Below the pieces are notes generated by a model. The model worked only from the letters and a program-made list of their open reading frames with translations, made no database searches and was not told the DNA's origin. This document shows, in pieces, positions 12,111 through 23,462 of a DNA stretch of 64,000 bases (position 1 is the first letter of the stretch; the number at the start of each line of letters is the position of its first letter). This DNA is from Cheilinus undulatus (taxonomy: Eukaryota; Chordata; Actinopteri; Labriformes; Labridae), in the NCBI RefSeq assembly GCF_018320785.1, contig NC_054877.1:35734151-35798150 (forward strand), written 5' to 3'. The position numbers and the translations under genes are program-made.

Positions 12111-13658
12111 TCGCAATGTTTGTTTCAGAAGATGAGACGCCTTAATTTGCTTTCAGGATGGACTTGTTGCAAACACAATTATTGTGTTAAAGATGAAGAA
12201 CAGCCAGCATACCAAAATTTGAGTTATAATTAAATGCCGTCTTATTTTTTTCATTTTTACTGCAGTTTATATCAGCACAATATTGAGCCATGTCATTGCC
12301 CGTTGCATATTTTTAGGCCTAATTTGAACTCTCCTTCAGTGCCAGTCTTTTCTTAACAAATATAAACTCAGTAACTCATGCATTTAGACACCCAAACATG
12401 CGTAAACATATTTTTATTGCTCGAGGAGGGAGGACAGATGACAGCATTTTACAGCTGACCGTGTTTTCAGCTGCAAGCTCTGTCTCCACAGCCTTGTTAT
12501 CTCGCGTCTGGGTCTCACCTGGTTCATGCAACATGGCTTCGCTTGTCTCCTCGGTTTAGGAAACGCATCAATAGCGAATGAGTGGGCAAGGAAGAGAAAG
12601 AGAGGGAGAGAAAAAGCTTGAGGAAGGAACCAACAGATTCTCCTCTGTCTCGCCTTCCTGGCTAGATTAGCACTCTCCCTCAGCTGTTATATAAGGAGAG
12701 AGACTAGAAATAGAGCAGAGTGTGGATTGGGGAAGGAGGGAGGGAAAGCCCTCGTCTTTGATGCAAGTCCCCAAGGGGGGGAGGAGGAGGGGGGATGAGG
12801 GTGATGCCAGAAGGGTTTCCTCCCTGGCTCTCAGGCACACACACTGCCTCTTGAACACATGCACACACACATCAGTGGGCTCTGCAAGGCCGGAGATAGA
12901 GGATGGGAAAGTTAAGTCTCGTGGAGAGGTGTTTGTGCATGTTGAGAGGGAGCGTGCATGTGTATGTGTGCGTATGCATGGATGGGTTTGTTTGTTATAG
13001 CTGGAGTGTAACATCATATTGTGTGAACAGTGCACAGCAGCAGCCTTTGAGAGGATCAGAGTATGCTTTGAATTCTCTGTGCTGGATGGAGCTGAGAGAA
13101 GCTGACGGTCCTCGTGTTCTTCAGCTGCACGCTCGTTTTCAGATCTGTCAGCTTCGGAGGAGCTTCTCTTAGGATAAGAACGGAGATTTGTTCTCTGGGT
13201 GAATCAAACATTAGGAGAACTCACATTTCAGTCATGCTATGAAATTAACTTGTCAAGCGATTTGATTGAAAGCTTCAGTATGATCCCTCTGAACCTTCAT
13301 CAAATCACACCTCCCACCAGCCTGAGTCAGTCCTAACACCTTTATTTGTTGCTACTGAGACTGCATGGAAAAGAGTTTGCAAGCTAGCACACAAGTTGAA
13401 ATATTGAGCTTAAAGTGAGGAGTTAAATAGTTAGCAAGGATATGATTATCTGAAAGTGTTAGAATTAATAATGCAGTAACAAGGAAAACAGTTTTGCATA
13501 AGCAAAAGATAAATGGTTTTAATGGGTGAAACATTCACCTGCTGTGAGTCATTAGTAGAAGATTAAAATGTTTTTGCCTTTTTTTAAATGGCTAATTTAG
13601 AAAAGAAATATCAGATAAATGGTTGGTGTGCTGAAGCTTATTGATTAACTAAGTACTA
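12111..13658. other. lrrc52 intron with a purine-rich stretch; no gene seen
   Basis: The part at about 12590-12800 is rich in GA and GGGAGG runs and is less AT-rich than its surroundings. Overlapping frames occur on both strands (for example 12667-13035 minus and 12722-13000 plus), which low-complexity composition explains. An unrecognised regulatory element or exon cannot be excluded by eye. Confidence 0.35.
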
Positions 13659-13666
13659 CATTACAG

Positions 13667-14176
13667 TAGGGGGTTTCAGACTTTTTCCACTGAGGGCCAC
13701 ATACAGAAATGTATCAGGATGGCGAGGCCACTTTACTATAAACCTCACCTTGAGGAGTTAAAGATAATAAAACCAATACATGTTAACGTCTGAATGGGTA
13801 GTTAATGCTGGACAGGGAAAATAGCCAATCATTTTTAGTATTTTAGGGAGGCCAATCAGGTTTTAGGGGGCCCTGGTTACCACTAACTCTGTCCCTGTAA
13901 CATTATTGGTACTGATATTTGCTGCCTTAATCCAAAGGGCATTTGAATCAAGATATTGTTATTACTTTGATTGCCAGTATATTAAAAAAATAATTTCTTG
14001 TTAAAATGCTTGTTTACAGAATGAACATGCTAGAGGTGCCTTGTGCAAAAACTAAGTAGTACAATACAAGCTTCATGCTCTAATGTGGGCCATATTTCGT
14101 TTTATTTTTAGAATTTGCTGTGGGCCGATGAGAAATGGACTGTTGGCCACATTTGGCCATAGTTTGGAAACCCCTG
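13667..14176. mobile_element. hAT-like MITE, 510 bp
   Basis: The left end is TAGGGGGTTTC and the right end, reverse-complemented, CAGGGGTTTCCAAAC; both carry the YAGGGG start of hAT elements. Flanking 8-mers are CATTACAG (13659-13666) and CATTACAC (14177-14184), a target duplication matching at 7 of 8 bases. Inside, GGGCCACAT near the left end and GGCCACATTTGGCC near the right end extend the inverted repeat. No transposase. Confidence 0.8.
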
Positions 14177-14184
14177 CATTACAC

Positions 14185-15344
14185 TCTCTGGTCTAACAGA
14201 AAAATGTTTTAGAGAGTATGCGAAGACCCATGGTGAAGAAGTGCCTGCAGAAGACAGCATACTCTTAATTCATGCCCCATATTTTTTACTGCCACCCATC
14301 CAGCACAGGATAAACAGCCTGTTATAGACACAGCACATCACATACATTAGCATCTTCAGCTTGACTTCAGGTAATAAGGATCATTATGATGAGGGCAGCA
14401 TGCTGATAAAGTCGTGCTTCCAGCTCTGTTCACGTCCCCTGAGAAAAAAAAGAGGCAATAACCAAGCCAAATAGAGGCAGTGTAAGGAAGGTTATGCCTT
14501 TCACTGCCTAGCTAGTGAAAAAAAGGCATGATGTACATCAGAGGGGACTCTGAAGACTGAAGAATCAGTGGGAAAAGCCTGCTCTGTATTTATAAGAGCA
14601 ATGTATCAGGGTACTTTCAAAGAAAAATGCAGGACCACCCCTTTCTAGACTAAAATGCTCTTTCTAAATGGATGGCATAGGGTGGAAAAGATGAGGTTTT
14701 AGTCAGGACCCCTTTGTCAAGAAACATCCATGATTTGCGACTATAAATATTTCTTAATTAGCAGTTATTAATTAGCATTTATTGCTGCTATTTATTCATG
14801 TGGCTGTTCTGGGATCTCCCTGCCCTACCATGAGCCTACACGGAAAACATTAAGCAGAAACAGCACATATTCCTGCTCTTCTTATGCCGATAAGGAAAGC
14901 CTGAGGCAGGGAGAGAAGCAGCAAAACCCCCCAGAGCAGAGCAGGCATCAGTGACAACAGAATGACATTGATTAAATCAGAAACAGAATAAAGGAGGAGC
15001 TGGGGTGGAGGAGGGTTGCAAAGGCAGCTTGCAGAGAGAGTGGCAGAATGTAGACAGGCAAGAGCAGTTTAAATAAGGCAACATGAGAGCAATTGGCCAA
15101 TAGTGTGCTCATAGCACTTGCTTAGAACCATCAGCTGATAAGGGTTTACATGAGATCAGCTGATCTCCATTATAACTGAGCTTGACTCAGTGGTCTGCCT
15201 GAACTAACGCAATATGCTCAATTTTTGGTAATCTGAACGCTTAAAATACAAAAAACCTAAGGTGTAGTGGTCATTAGGACCAAAAAACCAATGGTCAGTG
15301 AGTTAAGTATAAAAATAATGACTCCTCTATACACATACTTCTTT
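14185..15344. other. lrrc52 intron; no gene seen
   Basis: No exon or RNA gene recognised. The segment 14988-15120 starts with AAAGGAGGAGCTGGGGTGG and resembles the start of the segment near 10535. Confidence 0.4.
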
Positions 15345-15555
15345 CATAACATTAACAAACTAGAAAAGCACTCAGAGAGCACAGACCTCTGCCATTAGCC
15401 CTATCTCCCAATTGTAAAGAACCCTTCAAAAAAATTCCTGGATCCAGATGGTGATCCAGATCACTGTGAAAATCTAATCAGTTCCTCCTTATGGCATTTC
15501 TGACATTTCCTGAAAATTTCATCAAAATCCATCCATAACTTTTTGAGTTATGTTG

Positions 15556-15603
<48 letters not shown>

Positions 15604-15642
15604 TACTGCTGATCACATAACCTCCTTGGCAGAGGTAATAAC
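15345..15642 (+). mobile_element. 3' end of a truncated LINE-type retroposon with tetranucleotide tail
   Basis: Contains TTTCATCAAAATCCATCCAT, AACTTTTTGAGTTAT and CATAACCTCCTTGGCAGAGG, in the order I know from the 3' end of a retroposon family common in fishes. A (CTAA)n run of about 12 units (15556-15603) sits where the simple-sequence part of this 3' region normally lies. The 5' part is absent, typical of incomplete reverse transcription. Confidence 0.55.
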
Positions 15643-15660
15643 AAAACCTCCGCCAACTTG

Positions 15661-15880
15661 GCTGAGTTGCTTAAGTTCCTAAACACTTCTGTTTTCTAAT
15701 AATATCACTTAGAGTTGACTTTGGATATCCAGCGGGGATGAACTGCACAAACCATCTTGTTGCAAAGGTGGCATCCATCACAGTACCACGCCTTAAGTCA
15801 TTGGGCTCTTCAGAACAACACATTTTGTATCATAAATGCTAACGGAGACCGCATGGATAGGTGCTTGATTTTACCTAAGC
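15661..15880 (-). mobile_element. Tc1-like transposon, terminal fragment
   Basis: Closely follows 57788-57965 (shared AATATCACTT, AGTTGACT, ATATCCAGC, GGTGGCATCCATCACAG or near forms, and GTGCTTGATTTTA). It is therefore the 5' terminal quarter of the same Tc1 subfamily. It breaks off before the inverted-repeat tip and holds no catalytic part. Confidence 0.65.
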
Positions 15881-15884
15881 AGAC

Positions 15885-15991
15885 AGCCCAGGATTCAAGT
15901 CCAGGGTGTGGCTTCTTTCCAGCAAGTCAGCATGTTTCCAACTCTTTTTACTGTCCTCCTCTATAAATAAAGGCTTAAAAAGCCCTCAAAT
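15885..15991 (+). mobile_element. SINE fragment with tRNA-like B box
   Basis: GGATTCAAGTCCAGGGTG resembles a tRNA B box, and CTGTCCTCC...AAATAAAGGCTTAAAAAGCCC is the tail I recognise from a percomorph tRNA-derived SINE. The A-box half is missing. It sits directly after the Tc1 scrap. Confidence 0.5.
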
Positions 15992-17872
15992 GTTTTTTAT
16001 GCATATGAACATGTAAATGCCTCTGCAGTTGTCATTTAAAAAAGTGCAGAAACTTTGCAAGTTTGCCATCATCATCATCAAATACTTTGGAGGCAAGAGA
16101 AAGCAGGAAATTTATGTAACACTGTAGCAATATTAATGGATAATTCATGAAATATTTTAACTATTAAATATATGCAATACCATACAAGTCCCTGTGATCC
16201 TCCACCTTCCCAAAAATCTTTCAGGATGCAGAAAATCAAGGCAGCTTGTCTGCATGCACATACAACATCTTTCCCCCCAGATTCATTACGTGTGCATATT
16301 CATACCCTACATTATTGCAGCAAAAGACACCAGCGAAAAGAAAATGTGTATTCTGAGGCTGTTGCAGGACAAGAGAACTGTGCAGAAACTTAAAGGCTTT
16401 TTTGATGTCTCCCAGTGGGAATTCCCCCCCAGTATGAAATCTTTGAAAATACAGAAGCCAATTAAAAAACAGTGGCGGCATGGAGACGGCAACACTCTTG
16501 TTGTGTTTCTCCTCGCAGCAGTCAAAGGCACAGCCAGGCTCCAGGATTATTTTTCTCTGAAAGCCTCTCTTGTCAGCTGCTGCAGAGCTCAACAGCCATC
16601 ATGTGGTGTATTTAATTCTGAGTGATAGGCCTTTTAAAAATGTATCCATCCACTGTGTTATTTAAGAAAGAGAAGAACTCTACATTTTTATTAGGATTTG
16701 AGGATTTCAGGAAAGTCTCAGTCCTAGCCACATCCCTCGACTGATGATGAGAAACCTTATTATCTGGTTTCAGGCAGACACAAAGGCCCGAGTCACTCTC
16801 TAATCCTGTGGGGGAGAAAAGATTTTGAATAATTCATCCACATTTTTTCTATTTCTTTAATTTTATAATGCTACATCAACTCAAGACTGTACTACACATG
16901 GAAGCTCCTGAAGCCTCGCAGTTTGCTGCCTCACAAACAGGAAACACGGTTATGCAAGAGCAGTCTTCTGTCTGTAAGCCTTGTCAACCTGAATATATTA
17001 TGATATCTTCAGCTTTTTAGAAATGTACAAAAGTAATATGCTTGAAATATTAAGCAGGCTGCTCTGTTTAATAGCTTATGTAAAATATTTTCCTTAAGCC
17101 AAGCTACTTTTTTATGGCTCTCAAACATCAAAGGATGCTTCAAATCATAAGATGATTTTAAGGCAAAGCTGCAGCTTCGTTTCCTGTTTGTAAATAAGGT
17201 GACTTGAAGCAGATCAGCAGATTAATGCGCTTTGAAAGCCTCAAAATTTATTTTCCAAGTCACCTTATTCTGACTGACAGTGCCCTACATAAATACATTA
17301 TAGTCTTATAATGTCAAAATGGTTTTAAACGTTTGACAGAGGATTTTTGTGTGGTTTTCTGCGCTTTTAGGCAGGTGGGGATCGGTTGAGACGGCTTCCT
17401 TTTTGGCATATTTGTCACACTCAGATGCTTCAGATCATCAAACAAAATTAGACAAAGATAATCCAAGTAAATACAAAATGCAGTTTTTAAATGATTTCAT
17501 TTCTCATGGGAAAAAGACATCGAAACCTACCCAAGCCTATGTGAAAAGAGTAACCCCCCTTGTAAAATCATGACTCAACTATGATTAACCATGATTTTTT
17601 GGAAAGCTGAGCTCAATTTCTCAGTCCACACCCAAGTCTGATTACTCCCAGAACTGTTGAATCAAGAAATCCCTTGAATAGACCCTGTCTGACAAAGTGA
17701 AGTAGGCTCAATGATCTCAAAAAGCAAAACATCATCATGCTGCAATCTAAAGAAAATTCCCCTCTACTCTTTAAGCTGTGAACTCTTAATGCGCAAACTG
17801 TTTACACAACATCTGCCTCCCTTTTCAGTCGTACCATCACAGATCCTTCTCATATTAGACAACTCAATACAG
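15992..17872. other. lrrc52 intron; no gene seen
   Basis: Overlapping frames at 16172-16625 on both strands have no recognised domain and no splice-site support. Remaining sequence is AT-rich and unclassified. Confidence 0.4.
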
Positions 17873-19212
17873 ACCTCTCAGCAGTCACAGAGTTTATCCA
17901 ATGACCAGTCATGACGTAACCATGATGACCACTCAACAATCATGGTGTTACCATGATACAGTTACACTTATGACTTCTCAACAGTCACAGAGTTACTCTG
18001 TTGACCACTCAACAGTCACACTGTTACTCTGATGGCCACTTAATAGTCACAGAGTTACTCTGATGACCACTCAACAATCATGATGTTACCATGATACAGA
18101 GTTACACTTATGAATTCTCAACAGTCTCAGAGTTACTCTGTTGACCAATCAACAGTCACACTGTTACTCTGATGGCCACTTAACAGTCACAGAGTTACTC
18201 TGATGACTTCTCAACAGTCACAGAGTTACTCTGATGTCCACTTAACAGTCACAGAGTTACTCTGATGACTTCTCAACAGTCACAGAGTTACTCTGGTGAC
18301 CACTCAACAGTCAAAGAGTTACTCTGATGACTTCTCAACAGTCACAGAGTTACTCTGTTGACCACTCAACAGTCACACTGTTACTCTGATGGCCACTTAA
18401 CAGTCACAGAGTTACACTTATGAACACTCAACAGTCACAGAGTTACTCTGATGACCACTCAACAGTCACAGAGTTACTCTGATGTCCACTTAACAGTCAC
18501 AGAGTTACTCTGATGACTTCTCAACAGTCACAGAGTTACTCTGATGGCCACTTAACAGTCACAGAGTTACTCTGATGACCACTCAACAGTCACAGAGTTA
18601 CTCTGATGACCACTCAACAGTCACACTGTTACTCTGATGGCCACTTAACAGTCAGAGTTACTCTGATGGCCACTTAACAGTCACAGAGTTACTCTGATGG
18701 CCACTTAACAGTCACAGAGTTACTCTGATGACCACTCAACAGTCACACTGTTACTCTGATGGCCACTTAACAGTCACAGAGTTACTCTGATGACCACTCA
18801 ACAGTCACAGAATTACTCTGATGACTTCTCAACAGTCACAGAGTTACTCTGATGTCCACTTAACAGTCACAGAGTTACTCTGATGACTTCTAAAAAGTCA
18901 CAGAGTTACTCTGATGACCACTCAACAGTCACAGAGTTACTCTGATGACGTCTCAACAGTCACAGAGTTACTCTGATGGCCACTTAACAGTCACAGAGTT
19001 ACTCTGATGTCCACTCAACAGTCACAGAGTTACTCTGATGACCACTCAACAGTCACAGAGTTACTCTGATGACCACTCAACAGTCACAGAGTTACTCTGA
19101 TGACCACTCAACAGTCACAGAGTTACTCTGATGACTTCTCAACAGTCACAGAGTTACTCTGATGACTTCTCAACAGTCACAGAGTAACTTTAATGACCAC
19201 TCAACAGTTACT
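17873..19212. repeat. 31-bp minisatellite, about 43 units
   Basis: The consensus unit in pieces is GATGACCACTCAACAGTCAC followed by AGAGTTACTCT, 31 bases. Variants differ mainly in the six bases after GATG (ACCACT, ACTTCT, GCCACT, TCCACT) and in TCAAC versus TTAAC. Every standard unit carries the near-palindrome CAGAGTTACTCTG, six-base arms around one central T. Units on the left edge are more divergent and form a higher-order repeat (17924-18061 and 18062-18201); the centre is homogeneous. There are no spacers between units, so it is not a CRISPR array. Stops occur in all frames checked. Confidence 0.97.
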
Positions 19213-20702
19213 GCTGTAATTTTGTTCTTTTCTGCACTTTTATATATTTTCTTTACTTAGCCCCTTTTATATACCTTTGTTCATATTTTTATTGATATAT
19301 TTATATTTAATTTTATTACACTACAACCACTTTGTTTACTCAATATTTATTCTATTTTACATTACACTGTTAATATATTTATTTCCAATTGAAATCTTTC
19401 TTTCTTTGCACTACAATCATTCTTGCCTTTTATGTTTTACTCTTATTGTTAAGCATGGTTCATATACTTAAATGCTTTTACTATCAGTATCTAAAACCTT
19501 TATTTGAAATCATCTGTTTATAGTGTTCATTTTATACAGACATGCATACACTGTATATATTGTTTAAACACTTCTCCTTTCTTTAAATATTACTCATGTT
19601 TGCAAGTGTGATTTTGTTGTTAGACTTCTGCTCTTCTAAGGCTGCTGCTCTAAGTGCCTTGATTTGTACTGAATTGAATTTCAGGTAGAATTTGGATGAT
19701 ATAAATGTCAATGCTTTTAGCACTATCAGGTAGAACATATTTTTCAAAAAACACTATTTTTGCAAAAAAAAAAAAAGGTTATGGACAATTTAGAAAAATG
19801 TATCAGCTTTTAGGTATTAGTCATTTGAAAATCTGTAGTTGCAAAGCTGCAGTATCAGGACCACATAAAAGATCACAGAAAAGCTAACCATCTTTGTGGC
19901 AACAATCACACATGACATCCTGTAGGTTTAACCACCGAAATAAAGGCAAAGATTAGAGCATAAACATTTGTTTTAGCTAACATTAAAACTGATTAAACAA
20001 ACAACCCAGTAAAAGCTGAATGAGGATGTGCATCAGACACTGTGTGAAGCAAGATGTCAGACAGTTTGCTTCCGCAGCAAATATTCTGTTTGAGGGAAGT
20101 TCCTGTTGCTATCAGTGTCAACAAAAGACCTGATAAAAATGATTAGTCCTCTTCTTAGGCATTTAAATACAAACAGTATAAGGCGGGCTTTTACAGACTT
20201 TTACTTTAGGTAGTTTCTTGTTGTCCATGAAGATTTTTTGTTATTGACAAATAATTTAGATAAACCAAATTACAGGGGCTTCATCATCAATAATGTACTT
20301 GACTGTAGTTTGTTTCCAGTGCTGTATCAGAGATATGTCAATGTGTGTGATGATGAATGAATGGGTTAATACCAATGCACACTTAAAATAGCAGCCTCCA
20401 TCGTCAGTGCAGGAATCTTGGTGTGAGTTGTGTAAAATGCACTTTGCACCATAAGACATCAAGAAAAGCATCATACAAGACAAGTCCTTTTAAGAGCTAA
20501 GCACAGTTAGAGCATGTAACCAAAAATTACTCATGTAATTTCACTAATAGCACCATCAAGAGGTATTATCCAGAGAATCATACACAGTGTGATTGCTCTG
20601 TCAGGGTAAGATCAGACTTCTTTGGCCTCAGGCTTTCAGTGAAAAACCCCCAGTCAGTATGAGTTTCACCTTATGCATTATAAATGCTAAAATGGACTTA
20701 TA
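19213..20702. other. lrrc52 intron; no gene seen
   Basis: Strongly T-rich just after the minisatellite (19213-19480), then ordinary AT-rich intron. No exon or domain recognised. Confidence 0.45.
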
Positions 20703-20890
20703 AATCGTCAATGAACTGCACTTGTATAGCACTTTTCTAGTCACTTTAAGTGCTAAAACACTACATATCACATTCAGTTCTTCATGCATACATTCACACA
20801 CTGATCGCAGAGGCTCCTAATCGTATTCACACACACTTTTCACTGATTTCTTCAGTGGCAACTTGTATAGAGCTGTTATATGTGCAAATG
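20703..20890. repeat. Fish interspersed repeat (CTTGTATAGCACTTTTCTAG family)
   Basis: Begins GCACTTGTATAGCACTTTTC and runs through CACTTTAAGTGCT, ACATTCACACACTGA and TATTCACACACACTT, an order familiar from a retroposon-like repeat in many teleosts. Termini are not clear. Confidence 0.5.
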
Positions 20891-21432
20891 TCTTTTCAAA
20901 AGCTAAATAGATCCACAAATGTGTAAAGATCTACCAATACTGGACCAATTTATGCATTTTTATGCATACACAGTTTAAGCACTGTGACTGCTCCATAAAC
21001 CTGGGGTTCAGTATCTCATTAAACAGCACTTCAGCATGTGGACTACACAGCAAAATCATTAGCGTTAAATCAACTTCTGTTGTGTTAAATGTAACACTTT
21101 CCCCAGGTTAATATTATTCTACTCTTGATGTTGAGCAGGACTTTGTGCTGTTATGTTGTGACACCGTTTACAAAGTTTAACCTGCATCTTAAACATCTGT
21201 GGTTATTTTGAATTAGAATAACTGACTGAATTTGCTATTAGCAGAAATTGTAATAGCAACACATTTCTATTGCTTTTAATGACACTTTTGTCCATACTAT
21301 TTGTAAATCCAGACAACAGTAAGTATTCTTCAAATGAAAAGGCATGAAAAGAAAAACAACAAACAACAAGTGGCTCAAAGGGTAATTTTTTATGACAGTG
21401 TGTACATGTCAAGCAGCGTGCTTTCTCCATGA

Positions 21433-21655
21433 ATTACACTGTTGCCTCAGAGCAAGTAGATTCTTTCTGCAGACTAACATGCCTGATTGGCTGATTTGTG
21501 ACTCTAAATTGCCCATAACTGCGAGTGTTAGCATGAGTGCTTGTTTGTCTCTGTATATCAGCCCTGTGATTGACTGGCGACCTGTCCAGGGTGTGACCCA
21601 CCCAATGCCAGCTAGTGAATGACTTCAGCCCTCATGACCCCAAAGAGAGACGGTA
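21433..21655. repeat. Fish retroposon-like repeat (GACTGGCGACCTGTCCAGGG family)
   Basis: Contains TGATTTGTGACTCTAAATTG, GCCCTGTGATTGACTGGCGA and CCTGTCCAGGGTGTGACCC in the order typical of a very common teleost retroposon 3' region. The tail ends near GAGAGACGGTAT. It directly abuts the DNA element that begins at 21656. Confidence 0.6.
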
Positions 21656-22309
21656 TACAACCCCAATTCCAGAAAAGTTGGAGCCCTGTGTAAAATTAAA
21701 ATAAAACAGAATGCAATGATTTGCAAATCTCATTAACCCATTTTATTCACAGTAGAACATAAACAACATATCCGATGTTGAATCTGAGGTATTTTACCAT
21801 TTCATGAAAAATATTAGCTCATTTTGAAAAAGATAGCACATCTCATGAGACAGGGACAAAGCCATGTCTACCATTGTGTAGCATCCCCTCTTTTAACAAC
21901 AGACAACAGACTGTAAATGTCTGGGAAGTGATGAGACAAGCTGGTGGAGTTGAGGAGAGGAATGTTGTCCCATTCTTGGCTGATCTAGGATTCTAGCTGT
22001 TCAACAGCACCTGGAAATATTTTTGCCAGATTTTTCATTTTATGACATGGCAAATGTTTTCTACTGGTGAAAAGTCTGTTCTTTGGGCAGGCCAGTAGGA
22101 ACTCAGACTCTTTAACTGTGAAGCTATGCTATTGTGATGGAAGTGTTGTGTTCTTCTGCATTGTCTTGCTCTCTTGCTGTCCCTTTCCAGAAAGAGACAT
22201 TGTTTAGATGGAAGTGCATGTTGCTCTGAAACCTCGTGTCAGCATTGATAGTGTTTTTCTTAATGTGTGAGTTGCCCATACCATCAGAGATGCAGACTCT
22301 TGAACTGCC
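21656..22309. mobile_element. DNA transposon fragment (CAACCCCAATTCCAGAAAAG terminus)
   Basis: The left terminus CAACCCCAATTCCAGAAAAG and the following GAATGCAATGATTTGCAAAT are hallmarks of a widespread fish DNA transposon. The interior (GGGCAGGCCAGTAGGAACTC, CATACCATCAGAGATGCAGA) matches the reverse strand of its transposase region as I remember it, without open frames. The right end is lost at 22309, where the inverted-repeat unit begins. Confidence 0.6.
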
Positions 22310-22476
22310 GGAACTACACTCCAGACATGGCTGCTGCACCGTGTCACTCTGCCCAGTGGTTCACTCAAGAAATAGTTTTTCAGTTACTTTACATTTTATA
22401 TAATCAGTTGCCTCTAATGTTTTGAGTTTTATTAACTAATCAGGGATTACTCAAAAAATTTATTTCCTCTACTTAA
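22310..22476 (+). repeat. Inverted repeat unit, left copy (pairs with 25058-25222)
   Basis: GGAACTACACTCCAGACATG through AGTTTTATTAACTAATCAGG to CTACTTAA matches the reverse complement of 25058-25222 along nearly its full length, with scattered substitutions and a few small gaps. The MITE at 22477 uses the final TTAA as its target. Confidence 0.9.
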
Positions 22477-22803
22477 AGGGATACTTCAACATTTTGGCAA
22501 ATTCGCCCATTGCCATAATTCCTATAGTATTCGTAATAGGTTCGTTTCCTGTAGTTGTCGGTGCAAGCTGTTTCTAGATCTGGGAGGACCGTTAAACCAG
22601 CTGCACCACTAACGCTATGATAGCAGATGGAATTTTTGCTTTCCCTCATCAAACTCATCAAATACACAATCCAACAACTCCAAAACGCTCTCGTGGACAA
22701 GTTGTGACCTGTACATTCACATCAACATCGACAACTAAAGGAAACGCTAAGACTATAGGAATTAAGGCAATGGCGGAATTTGCCAAAATGTTGAAGTATC
22801 CCT
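22477..22803. mobile_element. TTAA-flanked MITE, 327 bp (Kolobok-like)
   Basis: Both ends read AGGGATACTTCAACATTTTG into GGCAAATTC, a nearly perfect inverted repeat of about 40 bp. TTAA lies on each side (22473-22476 and 22804-22807). TTAA duplication with 5'-AGGG ends fits Kolobok better than piggyBac, which normally starts with C. Frames crossing it (for example 22617-22868) are incidental. The right end is about 330 bp before lrrc52 exon 2. Confidence 0.85.
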
Positions 22804-22807
22804 TTAA

Positions 22808-23133
22808 ATGTGTTACATATCTTTGCTTAGGCAAGCAAAATGCTGCAAAATTACCAGAGAACATCTAGAGAAATTTTTTCAAAAGCACAATTTTTGTCCT
22901 CCTCTCAACACCAACCTGAACAATTGATCAAAATCAAAAGAGTATATTTTGTTTTTGACCTAATTTTGACAATAAACTCCAGCAGCCAGCATTGCTTTGA
23001 TTAAAGGGAAAGTTACATATTTTATAACATTCAGTATCTCATTTCTGTTGTATTGGAGTTGATAACCAAGCATGCTGTACTCTTATGCCCTCTGATTTAT
23101 CCTCATTATTCTGTTTTGCTGTTTCTGTGACAG
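22808..23133 (+). other. lrrc52: lrrc52 intron 3' end with acceptor
   Basis: Intron sequence leading to the acceptor TTTCTGTGACAG at 23122-23133. The pyrimidine tract from about 23103 (ATTATTCTGTTTTGCTGTTT) is moderate. Nothing else recognised. Confidence 0.6.
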
Positions 23134-23462
23134 ATGAGGGCCAGACGGTGTGCGGCTCACCTGCTGACATGCAGGGTCGTCGCCTGGGTGAGGTGGGCAT
23201 CCAGCTACGGACGTTATGTCACCAGACTCTAGGATCCTGGGACTATCTTTTCTTTGTTGTCATCGGCTTTGTCATCTTTGCTGCTGGCACGGTGTCGGCC
23301 TGGGTGATGGGCGTCATTATGGTGCTCTATGAGCGCTACATCAAGAAGAAGGACGAACAGCTGGACGTGGACGAAGAGGAGGAAACCATTGAGACGGGAC
23401 GTAGCTCTCGTGCCAGGAGTGACCATGGCAACGGGAATTTGAAAACGTCACATACTGTTTGA
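23134..23462 (+). CDS. lrrc52: LRRC52-like Slo-channel gamma subunit, exon 2 (membrane segment and tail)
   Basis: The last two bases of codon 219 and residues 220-327, ending with TGA at 23460-23462. It supplies the remaining LRRCT cysteines (Cys225, Cys247), then a membrane segment at about residues 255-284. The string IGFVIFAAGTVSAW is very close to human LRRC52 as remembered. The segment is followed by a basic cluster (RYIKKK, 286-291) and an acidic run (DVDEEEET, 296-303). In this family the basic cluster just inside the membrane contributes to the gating shift. The whole protein is 327 residues against 313 in human LRRC52. The exon lies between two inverted copies of a repeat. Confidence 0.9.

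Noticed and set aside
12667-13172. Overlapping frames on both strands suggesting an exon
   Set aside because: Low-complexity purine-rich sequence opens several frames at once. No family signature.
17873-19212. CRISPR-like regular repeats
   Set aside because: Units are directly abutting with no unique spacers, variation is spread within the unit, and the setting is a vertebrate intron. It is a minisatellite.
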